Part shown: in pieces, positions 1-7,460 of the stretch | How positions within the stretch are numbered: the first letter of the stretch is position 1 | How the letters are laid out: each line of letters begins with the position of its first letter | Origin: Paucibacter_B soli | Lineage (GTDB): Bacteria > Pseudomonadota > Gammaproteobacteria > Burkholderiales > Burkholderiaceae_C | Direction of reading: 5' to 3' | Length of the DNA: 64,000 nucleotides | NCBI RefSeq assembly: GCF_037482845.1 | Contig: NZ_JBBHJW010000005.1 | Span: 321,333-385,332, forward strand | Program-made: the position numbers and the translations under genes | Notes under the pieces: model-generated | What the model saw: only the letters and a program-made list of their open reading frames with translations | Database searches by the model: none | What the model was told of the DNA's origin: nothing

Positions 1-1308
1 GCCAAGGTGCGCGACATCCATATCGACGAGCGCCTCAACCTGATGGTGGTGCGCGACACCCCCGAGGTGCTGCGCCTGGTGGAGCGCCTGATCGCCTCGG
101 TGGACCTGCCCGAGCCCGAGGTGATGCTGGAGGTGGAGGTGATGGAGCTGGCCACCGACCATGTCGACCAGCTGGGGCTGCAATGGCCGGAGACGGTCTC
201 CTACGGCCTGCCGGGGGGCAATGGCGTTGCGAGTGGCCAGGTGCTGCTGGGCCGGCGCGACGAGTTCCGCGCCAGCATCGCCAACCCGGCCGTGGTGGCC
301 ACCCTCAAGGGCACCTCGGGCAATACCAATCTGCTGGCCAATCCCAAGATCCGCGTGCGCAACCGCGACAAGGCCAAGGTGCTGATCGGGCAGAAGGTGC
401 CGGTCTTCACCACCACCACCAATTTCGCCCAGACCTCCTCGGTGGCGGCCTCGGTCTCCTATCTGGACGTGGGCCTGAAGCTCGAGGTCGAGCCCACCAT
501 ACAGCTCGACAACGATGTGGCCATCAAGGTCAATCTGGAGGTCAGCAACCTGATCCGTCAGGTCACCGGCCCGGGCGGCACCACCGCCTACGAGATCGGC
601 ACACGCCAGACCAACACCACCTTGCGCCTGGCCGACGGCGAGACCCAGGTGCTGGCCGGCCTGATCAGCGACGAAGACCGCCGCAGCGCTACCGGCGTGC
701 CGGGCCTCTCCGGCCTGCCGCTCTTGGGCAAGCTGTTCGGCGTGCAGACCGACAACCGCGCCAAGACCGAGGTGGTGCTGCTGATCACGCCGCGCATCGT
801 GCGCAACCTGGCCCTGCCCGACGCCGGCCTGACCCAGCTGCCCGGCGGTACCGATGCCTCGCCGGGCGCGTTCAGCAGCCGGCTGAAGTCCAGCGCGCGG
901 GTGGGCGTGGGGCTGAGTGGCCAGGCCGCGCTGTCGCGGCCGGCAGCGGACGCGGCAGCAAGCGCCGAGGTGACGCTGAAGATGGATGTGACGCCGCAGA
1001 TCCCGGCCGGCGGCACGGTTTCGGTGACGCTCAAGCAGGACAGCGGCTTCTCGGTCAAGGGCGAACTCGAGTTCGACCCCGCCAAGCTGCAGCTGGCGCA
1101 GAACCTGCCGGGTGCCGTGCCCGGCCGCGCCAGCTTCGAGCTGGCGCCGCGTGGCGAGCGCGTCATCGTGCTGCGCGCCCTGCCGGCCGCGACGGGCCAG
1201 CCGCTGACCGTGAGCGTGGGCGGCCTGCAGGCCAGCGGCCTGAACGGCGAGACGCCGCCGGTGCGGCTCGAAGGTTCCGGGCTTGTCGCGGTAGAGGCTG
1301 CGAAGTAA
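1..1308 (+). CDS. Secretin (GspD/PilQ family) with C-terminal cohesin-like domain, 5' end missing
   Basis: The reading frame is open from base 1, so the start lies before the window; 435 codons are visible. Secretins form the outer-membrane channel of type II secretion and type IV pilus systems. The last N-domain is followed by the secretin core, with the conserved VPVFTTT strand near visible residue 135 and the signature VPGLSGLPLLGKLF followed by VVLLITPRIV near residues 230-265. After the core, about 150 residues do not belong to a secretin. They look like a cohesin-type beta domain (VSVTLKQDSGFSVKGELEFD, then a Gly/Pro-rich tail). The stop is 4 bases before the first prepilin-like gene, so the genes are probably co-transcribed. 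The secretin assignment is firm; the cohesin assignment is from pattern only. Confidence 0.9.
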   Translation, partial: AKVRDIHIDERLNLMVVRDTPEVLRLVERLIASVDLPEPEVMLEVEVMELATDHVDQLGLQWPETVSYGLPGGNGVASGQVLLGRRDEFRASIANPAVVATLKGTSGNTNLLANPKIRVRNRDKAKVLIGQKVPVFTTTTNFAQTSSVAASVSYLDVGLKLEVEPTIQLDNDVAIKVNLEVSNLIRQVTGPGGTTAYEIGTRQTNTTLRLADGETQVLAGLISDEDRRSATGVPGLSGLPLLGKLFGVQTDNRAKTEVVLLITPRIVRNLALPDAGLTQLPGGTDASPGAFSSRLKSSARVGVGLSGQAALSRPAADAAASAEVTLKMDVTPQIPAGGTVSVTLKQDSGFSVKGELEFDPAKLQLAQNLPGAVPGRASFELAPRGERVIVLRALPAATGQPLTVSVGGLQASGLNGETPPVRLEGSGLVAVEAAK

Positions 1309-1312
1309 GGGC

Positions 1313-1780
1313 ATGCGCGCGCGCGGCTTCACGCTGATCGAAATGCTGGTGGTGCTGGCCATGCTCAGCGTGCTGGCGATGGCGGCGCGGCCGGTGCTGC
1401 TGCTGTCGGTGCAGCGCAGCCAGGAGTTCGCGCTGCGCGAGGCGCTGCGCACGCTGCGCGGCGCGCTCGACGCCTACAAGCGCGCCGCCGCCGAGGGCCA
1501 TATCCAGCTCAGCCCCGAGGACAGCGGCTACCCGCCCGATCTGCTGGCGCTGGTGAAGGGCGTGCCGGATGTGAAATCGGCGAACGGCCGCAAGCTCTAC
1601 TTCCTGCGCCGCCTGCCGCGCGACCCGCTGGCCGACCCGGCCCTGACGCCCGAGGAGAGCTGGGGCCTGCGCGCCGCCGACAGCCCGCCCGATGAACCCC
1701 GCGCCGGCCGCGATGTGTTCGACGTCTATTCCCGCTCCGAGCGCCGCGCGCTCGACGGCACGCTGTACAAGGACTGGTAG
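1313..1780 (+). CDS. Prepilin-like protein (type II secretion pseudopilin, GspG-like), first copy
   Basis: 155 aa. A very short leader (MRARG) precedes the prepilin peptidase site G|FTLIE, followed by a hydrophobic helix of about 20 residues (MLVVLAMLSVLAMAA). Glu5 of the mature protein is present. Such proteins are inserted in the inner membrane, cleaved and N-methylated by a prepilin peptidase, and assembled into a pseudopilus. The C-terminal part ends in a DVFDVYS...DGTLYKDW stretch, much like the end of the next protein, as in GspG-type major pseudopilins. Four bases separate it from the secretin gene and two from the next gene, so an operon is very likely. The substrate of this system cannot be told from the window. 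Confidence 0.88.
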   Translation: MRARGFTLIEMLVVLAMLSVLAMAARPVLLLSVQRSQEFALREALRTLRGALDAYKRAAAEGHIQLSPEDSGYPPDLLALVKGVPDVKSANGRKLYFLRRLPRDPLADPALTPEESWGLRAADSPPDEPRAGRDVFDVYSRSERRALDGTLYKDW

Positions 1781-1782
1781 GC

Positions 1783-2160
1783 ATGCGACAGCGTGGCTTC
1801 ACCCTGATTGAATTGATTGTCGTGATGGCGATCGTGGCCCTGCTCGCCAGCATCGCCGCGCCGCGCTACTTCAACAGCCTGCAGAAATCGCGCGAGACCG
1901 CGCTGCGTAGCTCGCTGAACGTGATGCGCGACGCGATCGACCAGTACGCGGCCGACAAGGGCCGTTACCCCGATTCGCTGCAGCAGCTGGCCGAGGCGCG
2001 CTATCTGCGCGAGATCCCCGAAGACCCGCTCTTGGGCCGGCGCGATGGCTGGGTCGAACTCGGCCCGCCACCGGATGCGCAGCTCAAGGGCCAGCTCTAC
2101 GACCTGCGCAGCGGCGCGGCCGGGCGCGGCAGCGACGGACGCTTGTATGCGGACTGGTGA
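1783..2160 (+). CDS. Prepilin-like protein (GspG-like), second copy
   Basis: 125 aa. Leader MRQRG, then the cleavage motif G|FTLIE and a hydrophobic helix LIVVMAIVALLASIAAP, which is the classic GspG start. The body has ALRSSLNVMRDAIDQYAADKG followed by RYPDSLQQL, close to the conserved helix and turn of GspG. It ends with a GSDGRLYADW stretch that parallels the end of the preceding prepilin-like protein, suggesting the two are paralogues from a duplication. It is the shorter and more canonical of the two and the better candidate for the major pseudopilin. The third prepilin-like gene overlaps its 3' end by 14 bases. Confidence 0.9.
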   Translation: MRQRGFTLIELIVVMAIVALLASIAAPRYFNSLQKSRETALRSSLNVMRDAIDQYAADKGRYPDSLQQLAEARYLREIPEDPLLGRRDGWVELGPPPDAQLKGQLYDLRSGAAGRGSDGRLYADW

Positions 2161-2656
2161 GAAGAAGCTCCAGCCGGGGTTTACCTATCTGGGCATGCTG
2201 TTCTTCGTGGCCATCACCTCGGCCGCGCTGGCGGCGCTGGGCCAGCACTGGAGTACCGCGGCGCAGCGCGAGCGCGAGCGCGAGCTGGAGTTCCGCGGTC
2301 AGGAGATCGCGCGCGCGATCGAAAGCTATCTGCTGGCCAGCCCGAGCCAGCCTCCCAACTACCCGCATAGCTTCGAAGACCTGCTGCGCGATGGCCGTGG
2401 CATCAAGCCGCGCCACCACCTGCGTCGCGTTTATGCCGACCCTTTCACCGGCAAACCCGACTGGGTGTTACTTGCGGCACCCGCCGATCCGCGGGGGTTC
2501 GAGGGCGTGCGCAGCCGTTCGGAGCAGGTCTTGCTGCGGCAGCTCGGCGACGCCGGCAGCCCTGCATCGCATGCCAGCGATTGGCTCTTCAAAACCGCTC
2601 CCGCCCAGGCAAAACCTGACCCCACGGCGCCTGCGGCCTCGGCCCCCGGCCCCTGA
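2147..2656 (+). CDS. Atypical prepilin-like protein lacking Glu5
   Basis: 169 aa from the ATG at 2147, which lies inside the end of the preceding gene. This start was chosen over an in-frame upstream one because it gives a short basic leader (MRTGEKKLQPG) directly before a prepilin-type site G|FTYLG and a hydrophobic segment MLFFVAITSAALAAL. The mature residue 5 is Gly, not the Glu that major pilins need for methylation and assembly. In type II secretion the tip pseudopilin GspK also lacks Glu5, so a minor or tip role is plausible (inference). The middle has an ERERELEFRGQEIARAIESY helix; the C-terminus is Ala/Pro-rich and low-complexity. It appears to close the operon. Confidence 0.75.
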   Translation: MRTGEKKLQPGFTYLGMLFFVAITSAALAALGQHWSTAAQRERERELEFRGQEIARAIESYLLASPSQPPNYPHSFEDLLRDGRGIKPRHHLRRVYADPFTGKPDWVLLAAPADPRGFEGVRSRSEQVLLRQLGDAGSPASHASDWLFKTAPAQAKPDPTAPAASAPGP

Positions 2657-2929
2657 GTGCTAGCGCGCCACGGCGCGCACGCCCCTGTGCACCTGTCCGT
2701 ATTTACCCTGGATACCCCTAACTCGGGGGCGGGGCAACTCAGTATGTCCATCGCCACGGCTCTGATCAGAATCCGCATCCTGACGCACGCGTTGTTGTTC
2801 GGCCTCATTCGGATTCTCTGCGTTGGGCGGCCAGTGTGGCGCTTGCCCGGTATCCCCGGGGTGTAGCTGCCAGCCAAAAAATTCGGGTGCAAGACACCAA
2901 CATCATTGGTAACAGGAGAAGGATTTTTT
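2657..2929. other. Intergenic region upstream of the PEP-CTERM gene
   Basis: 273 bases without a convincing gene between the pseudopilin operon and the PEP-CTERM gene. It is less GC-rich than its surroundings. It ends in a strong ribosome binding site, AGGAGAAGG at about 2914-2922, eight bases before the ATG at 2930. A GG/GC-rich patch near 2835-2845 vaguely recalls a sigma-54 promoter but the spacing is wrong. No clear terminator was seen after the pseudopilin genes. Confidence 0.5.
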
Positions 2930-3670
2930 ATGAAGCGGTCTTTGATCAAATCCGCGCTGGCCTTGGCAGCGCTGTGCGGCGTAGCGGGCACGGCCAGCGC
3001 CAGCATCGTCACCTTCGATGGGCTGCTGAGCACGCCCAATGCGCCCACGATGCCGTTCTTCGGCCATGGCGACGAGTTCTACCAAACGGGTTACTGGATG
3101 GACCCCTTCTCCAATGCCGCCAATGCGCAGCTTGGCGATCTGGTGGGTGCCATCGTCGACGGCGCCGATCTTGGCGGCACCTGCATGGGCGTGGTCTGCC
3201 CCAGCAACAACAAGACGAACTTCTTCACCGGCCTGAACGACGGCGCGATGGCTGTGGGCCGCATGAACGGCGCGCGCTTCCAGGTCAAGGGTTTCGACGC
3301 CGGCTTCGTCGGCAATGGCGATCCCCTGCCCGCCGTGGCGGGTCTGATCCGACTGCAGGGCCACAAGGCCGACGGCAGCGGCTTCCTGACCAGCACCTAC
3401 CAGCTGGCAGGCCCAGACGCACAGGGCGCGCTGAACTTCAACCACTACAACCCCAGCGCCGCCTTTGCCGGCACCGAGTTCGACGCCCTGTACGTGTTCG
3501 GCTACGCCTGCAATGCCGCCGGCAGCTGCTCGGCCTTCGGTAGCGACCGTGCCCAGTTCGCGCTTGACAACCTCAACCTGGCCGAAATCCCCGAGCCTGC
3601 CAGCCTGGCGCTGACGGCCCTGGCCCTGGGCCTGGCCGGCTTCGCACGCAGCCGCCGTCGCTCCGTCTGA
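2930..3670 (+). CDS. PEP-CTERM sorting domain protein
   Basis: 246 aa. The ATG at 2930 is preferred over one 24 bases upstream because it follows a strong Shine-Dalgarno (AGGAGAAGG) and starts a clean signal peptide (MKRSLIKSALALAALCGVAG, cleaved near ASA). The last 27 residues form a PEP-CTERM signal: the IPEPAS motif, a hydrophobic helix LALTALALGLAGFA, and the basic tail RSRRRSV. PEP-CTERM proteins are exported, processed by exosortase and usually go to the cell surface or the exopolysaccharide matrix. The body (aspartate- and asparagine-rich, with two Cys in the CMGVVC segment and two in YACNAAGSCSA) matches no family I can name. No exosortase gene lies in the window. The protease gene begins 34 bases downstream. 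Confidence 0.88.
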   Translation: MKRSLIKSALALAALCGVAGTASASIVTFDGLLSTPNAPTMPFFGHGDEFYQTGYWMDPFSNAANAQLGDLVGAIVDGADLGGTCMGVVCPSNNKTNFFTGLNDGAMAVGRMNGARFQVKGFDAGFVGNGDPLPAVAGLIRLQGHKADGSGFLTSTYQLAGPDAQGALNFNHYNPSAAFAGTEFDALYVFGYACNAAGSCSAFGSDRAQFALDNLNLAEIPEPASLALTALALGLAGFARSRRRSV

Positions 3671-3704
3671 GCCCCAGCAACGCGCAAGAACAAAAGGACA
3701 AGAC

Positions 3705-6700
3705 ATGACGATGAAACTCAAGCCCGCAGCCCTGGCGACCCTGGTGCTGCTTTCGAGCCTGGCCACCGCCGCCATGGCCCAGGAGCGCAAGACCTATCTG
3801 GTGCAGCTCAACAACGAGCCGGCCGCCACCTACCAGGGTGGCGTCGCCGGCCTGGCTGCGACGCAACCGGCGCCCGGCAGCACCTTCAAGTACGGCAGCA
3901 CCGCCGTGCAGGCCTATATCGATTACCTGGGCAAGCAGCAGGACAATGTGATCGCGCTGGTGGGCAACGCCCCGTTGCTGGCCACCTACAAGACGGTGTT
4001 CAACGGCTTTGCCGCCAGCCTGACCGAGGCCGAGGTGCTGGCGCTCAAGTCCAGCCCGAGCGTGGTGGACGTGTTCGAGGACGTGCCGCGCCAGTACGAC
4101 ACGATCAGCACCAGCAACTTCCTGAAGCTCACCGCGCCCGGCGGCCTGTGGTCGCAGACCGTGGGCGGCAATGCCAACAAGGGCGAGGGCATGGTGGTCG
4201 GTATCATCGACGGCGGTATCTGGCCCGAGAACCCCGCCTTTGCCGATCGCGTGGACGCCAATGGCGTGCCCACCTTCGACCCGGCCGGCACCCAGGTCTT
4301 TGGCCCGGCGCCCGCCAGCTTCCATGGCGGCTGCGTGGCCGGCGAGGGCTTCAACCCGGCCCTGCATTGCAATAACAAGCTGATCGGCGCCAAGTTCTAC
4401 AACGCCGCCTTCAAGGCCAACCAGCCGGTGATGCACTGGACGGACTTCGACTCGCCGCGCGACTCGGGTTCCGGCCCCAACGGCCACGGCGGCCACGGCG
4501 ACCACACCGCTTCCACGGCGGCGGGCAATAGTGGCGCCACTGCCATCGTCTCGGGCATTGCCATGGGCCAGGCCTCCGGCATGGCACCGCGTGCCCGCGT
4601 GGCCGCGTACAAGGTCTGCTGGACCTTCCCGAATCCCGCTGCCACCGACGGCACGGGCAGCCAGAACACCTGCTACAGCACCGATTCGGTGAAGGCCATC
4701 GACGACGCCGTGAACGATGGCGTGAACGTCATCAACTTCTCGATCAGCGGCTCGCAGACCTCGGTCAACGACCCGGTCGAGCAGGCCTTCTACCGCGCCT
4801 CGCTGGCGGGCGTGTTCGTGGCCGCATCGGCCGGCAACAGCGGCCCGGCCAACCAGGTGGCCCACATCAGCCCCTGGCTGACCACGGTGGCGGCTTCCAC
4901 GCATGATCGCAATATGCAGGCCGATGCCAATCTGGGCAATGGCAGCAAGGTCTCGGGCGCCTCGCTCAATATCACGCCGGTGGCTGCCACGCCGCTGATT
5001 CGCGCCGAGGATGCCGGCATCGCCGGTGCCGGCGCCAACCTGAAGCTGTGCTTCAGCAATCCGCTGGAACTCGACCCGGCCAAGGTGGCCGGCAAGATCG
5101 TGGTCTGCACGCGCGGCAACAACGCCCGAGTGGACAAGAGCTTTGCCGTGCAGCAGGCCGGCGGCGTCGGCATGATCCTGGTCGACAACGGCGGCGGTCT
5201 GGTGGCCGAGGCCCATTCGGTGCCCACCATCCACGTGACGGTGGCTGACGGCGCTGCGATCAAGACCTATGCCCAGACCGCCGGTGCCACCGCGGCTATC
5301 GGCAAGTTCTATGTGGGCCAGAAGCCCGCGCCCATCATGGCCGGCTTCTCTTCGCGTGGCCCCAACCAGGGCGACAGCAACATTCTCAAGCCCGACCTGA
5401 CCGCGCCCGGCGTGGACGTGATCGCCAGCGTGACGGCGGATCTGAGCCAGGCCGAGCGCAATGCGGTGGCCAACGGCACGCTGGTGCCGCCGCCGGCCTG
5501 GGCCTCCTACCAGGGCACCTCGATGTCCAGCCCGCATGTGGCCGGCCTGGCGCTGCTGATCAAGCAGGCGCACCCGAGCTGGTCGCCCGCGGCGATCAAG
5601 TCGGCCCTGATGACCACCGGCTACTCGACCCTGAACGACGGCCTGCCCGGCGACCAGAACGGTCTGCTGCCCTGGGCCCAGGGTGCCGGCCATGTGGATC
5701 CCAACAAGGCCACCGATCCGGGCCTGGTGTACGACGCCGGCAAGGCCGACTACGTGAAGTACCAGTGCAAGGTCAACAAGCCCGCTGTGCCGGCTGCGGA
5801 TTGCACCACCTATGGCACGCTGGACGAGACCTACAACCTCAACCTGCCTTCGATCACGGTGGGCAATGTGATGGGCACCGCCACGGTGACGCGCCGCGTC
5901 ACCAATGTGGGCGGCAGCGCTGCCACCTACACGGCAACGGCCTCGGTGCCCGGCTTCACCACGGTGGTGACGCCCAGCACGCTGAGCCTGAACCCGGGTG
6001 AGACCAAGTCCTTCACGGTCAAGCTGACCGGCGCCGGTGCCGCCGTCAACGCCTGGCAGTTCGGCTCGCTGAGCTGGACCGACGGCAGCCATGTGGTGCG
6101 CAGCCCCATCCAGGCACGCATCGGCAAGCCCATCAGCGCGCCCGCCGGCCTGGTCGCCAACACGGCTTCCGGCAACAAGCTGATCACCGTGAAGACCGGC
6201 TTTGCCGGCCGCATGGGTTCCGCCGTGGGTGGCCTGAGCCCGGTGACCATGGGTGATGCCGTGACGCTGGCTGAAGGCGGCAAGAACTCGGCACAGCTGA
6301 AGGCAGCCTGCCAGGCCGGTGCCGATCTGCCCGACGTGAAGGTCTACAACATCGCCGTGCCCGCCAACACCGTGGTGCTGCGTGCGGCGCTGCGCCAGGC
6401 GGACGTCAGCGGTGCCGGGGACGACAACGACATGGGCATCCTGACGCCGACGGGCGGCTGGGTGTACTCGGGCAACGATGGTTCCAACGAAGCGGCGCAG
6501 GTCAGCGCCCCGGCGGCCGGCAACTATCGCGTCTGCGTGGCCGCCTACGGTGGCTCGGATGCGATGACGCACCGCCTGTCGACCTGGGTCGTCAAGGTGG
6601 GCGACACCGGCGGCAACTTCCGCGCCATGCTGCCCAGCACCGTCTACGCCAACAGCTCGGCCACGGTGGGCCTGCTCTGGTCGGGTCTGGCCGCATCGGG

Positions 6701-6845
6701 CCGCTACCTCGGTGGCGTGCAGTTCAAGGACGCCGGCGGTACGGTGCAAGCCACCACGGTGGTGCGCGTCGAGACCAACGGCGGCCTGCCGGTGAGCGAG
6801 CCGGTGGAAACCAGCGCACACAAGCTGGTGCCGATGAGCAACTAA
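3705..6845 (+). CDS. Secreted S8 (subtilisin-like) serine protease with I9 propeptide, PA insert and Fn3-like tail
   Basis: 1046 aa. A signal peptide (to about residue 25, AMAQ) is followed by an inhibitor-I9-type propeptide (TYLVQLNNEPA ... VFNGFAASLTEAEVLAL). The catalytic triad is readable: Asp169 in GIIDGGIWPENP, His264 in GHGDHTAS and Ser606 in GTSMSSPHVAG. A protease-associated (PA) domain sits between His and Ser, at about 430-540. After the catalytic domain an Fn3-like beta domain spans about 710-806 (TRRVTNVGGSAATYT), then about 240 further residues of probable beta structure. This is the layout of plant-type/vibriolysin-like subtilases secreted by gammaproteobacteria and betaproteobacteria. 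RBS AAAAGGA at 3692-3698. It is probably an exoprotease exported by Sec and then type II secretion (inference). Confidence 0.95.
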   Translation: MTMKLKPAALATLVLLSSLATAAMAQERKTYLVQLNNEPAATYQGGVAGLAATQPAPGSTFKYGSTAVQAYIDYLGKQQDNVIALVGNAPLLATYKTVFNGFAASLTEAEVLALKSSPSVVDVFEDVPRQYDTISTSNFLKLTAPGGLWSQTVGGNANKGEGMVVGIIDGGIWPENPAFADRVDANGVPTFDPAGTQVFGPAPASFHGGCVAGEGFNPALHCNNKLIGAKFYNAAFKANQPVMHWTDFDSPRDSGSGPNGHGGHGDHTASTAAGNSGATAIVSGIAMGQASGMAPRARVAAYKVCWTFPNPAATDGTGSQNTCYSTDSVKAIDDAVNDGVNVINFSISGSQTSVNDPVEQAFYRASLAGVFVAASAGNSGPANQVAHISPWLTTVAASTHDRNMQADANLGNGSKVSGASLNITPVAATPLIRAEDAGIAGAGANLKLCFSNPLELDPAKVAGKIVVCTRGNNARVDKSFAVQQAGGVGMILVDNGGGLVAEAHSVPTIHVTVADGAAIKTYAQTAGATAAIGKFYVGQKPAPIMAGFSSRGPNQGDSNILKPDLTAPGVDVIASVTADLSQAERNAVANGTLVPPPAWASYQGTSMSSPHVAGLALLIKQAHPSWSPAAIKSALMTTGYSTLNDGLPGDQNGLLPWAQGAGHVDPNKATDPGLVYDAGKADYVKYQCKVNKPAVPAADCTTYGTLDETYNLNLPSITVGNVMGTATVTRRVTNVGGSAATYTATASVPGFTTVVTPSTLSLNPGETKSFTVKLTGAGAAVNAWQFGSLSWTDGSHVVRSPIQARIGKPISAPAGLVANTASGNKLITVKTGFAGRMGSAVGGLSPVTMGDAVTLAEGGKNSAQLKAACQAGADLPDVKVYNIAVPANTVVLRAALRQADVSGAGDDNDMGILTPTGGWVYSGNDGSNEAAQVSAPAAGNYRVCVAAYGGSDAMTHRLSTWVVKVGDTGGNFRAMLPSTVYANSSATVGLLWSGLAASGRYLGGVQFKDAGGTVQATTVVRVETNGGLPVSEPVETSAHKLVPMSN

Positions 6846-6858
6846 GCAAGGCGGCAAC

Positions 6859-6940
6859 GCAGTCTCCGGCCAAGCGGCCAGAGACTGCGCCAAACGTCTG
6901 ACTTTTTTGAGGCCGCAACCCGCAAGGGCTGCGGCCTTTG
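6859..6940 (+). terminator. Two hairpins after the S8 protease gene
   Basis: The first hairpin (6859-6888) pairs GCAGTCTC with GAGACTGC, with an inner GGCC/GGCC stem. The second (6910-6937) pairs AGGCCGCA with TGCGGCCT and is followed by TTTGTCTT, a weak intrinsic-terminator tail. They lie between convergent genes and probably end protease transcription. Confidence 0.55.
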
Positions 6941-6949
6941 TCTTGGGCC

Positions 6950-7366
6950 CTACTGCTGGCCGGTGGCGCCCGCGCCGCCGCCGGCCAGCAGGCTGCAGCG
7001 CCCCGCCTGGCAGCTGCTGCCCGGGTCGGTGACGAGGCGGCAGTCGGACATCATGCCGCTGCGCAGGTTCTCGGCCCGGCGCGCGGCAGCATGCTGTTCG
7101 ACCAGGGTCTGGAGCTTGGCCGCATCGCTGCGCTTGCTGGACCAGGCCAGATAGCCCTCCGGCCCGCCGCAGGACTTGTGGCCCACCGCGATGCTGCGGC
7201 ATTGCTGCGGCGCGTCGCAGGCGGCATCGCCGATCTCGGCCTTGATGTCCTTCAGCAGCGTGGCGCTGTCCCTGGCCTCCACCTTGGGCGCGCTATTGCA
7301 GGCCGCGGCGGCGAGGGCCAGCAGGGTGATGCCGCCAAGGCGTAGGAGGGTGGTGTGGGTGCTCAT
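6950..7366 (-). CDS. Small cysteine-rich lipoprotein, function unknown
   Basis: 138 aa from the ATG at 7366. The start was chosen because it gives a lipoprotein signal directly: MSTHTTLLRLGGITLLALAA ending in an AAAC lipobox, so the protein is probably lipidated and membrane-anchored in the periplasm. After the lipidated Cys there are six more Cys (AAC, QQC, KSC, SDC, SSC, GRC), enough for three disulfides. The CRSIAVGHKSCGGPEGYLAWS core resembles conserved hypothetical lipoproteins found in betaproteobacteria and Xanthomonas; no function is known to me. It lies downstream of, and in the same direction as, a TonB-dependent receptor gene, but a strong terminator between them makes co-transcription unlikely. 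Confidence 0.8.
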   Translation of the reverse strand: MSTHTTLLRLGGITLLALAAAACNSAPKVEARDSATLLKDIKAEIGDAACDAPQQCRSIAVGHKSCGGPEGYLAWSSKRSDAAKLQTLVEQHAAARRAENLRSGMMSDCRLVTDPGSSCQAGRCSLLAGGGAGATGQQ

Positions 7367-7407
7367 GGCCCATCGTCGCGCCTTCGCTGGCGCCGCGCAA
7401 GCGCGCA

Positions 7408-7438
7408 AAGAAAAAGGGCGCCCAAGGCATGGGCGCCC
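7408..7438 (-). terminator. Strong intrinsic terminator of the TonB-dependent receptor gene
   Basis: On the minus strand the stem GGGCGCCC (7431-7438) pairs with GGGCGCCC (7416-7423) around a 7-base loop, followed by a U-run (plus-strand A-run 7411-7415). This is a textbook Rho-independent terminator 22 bases past the receptor stop codon. Confidence 0.88.
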
Positions 7439-7460
7439 CTTGCACGTGAGCGACGCTGAC

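Noticed and set aside
2833..2850. Possible sigma-54 promoter before the PEP-CTERM gene (TGGC...TTGC)
   Set aside because: TGGC and TTGC are only a few bases apart; the -24/-12 elements need about ten bases between the GG and GC. PEP-CTERM genes can be sigma-54 dependent, but the spacing here does not fit.
3573..7202. Very long open frame on the strand opposite the S8 protease
   Set aside because: It is a GC-rich mirror of the protease gene: low-complexity His/Arg/Gly-rich product, no ribosome site, no family. The plus-strand protein has a complete catalytic triad.
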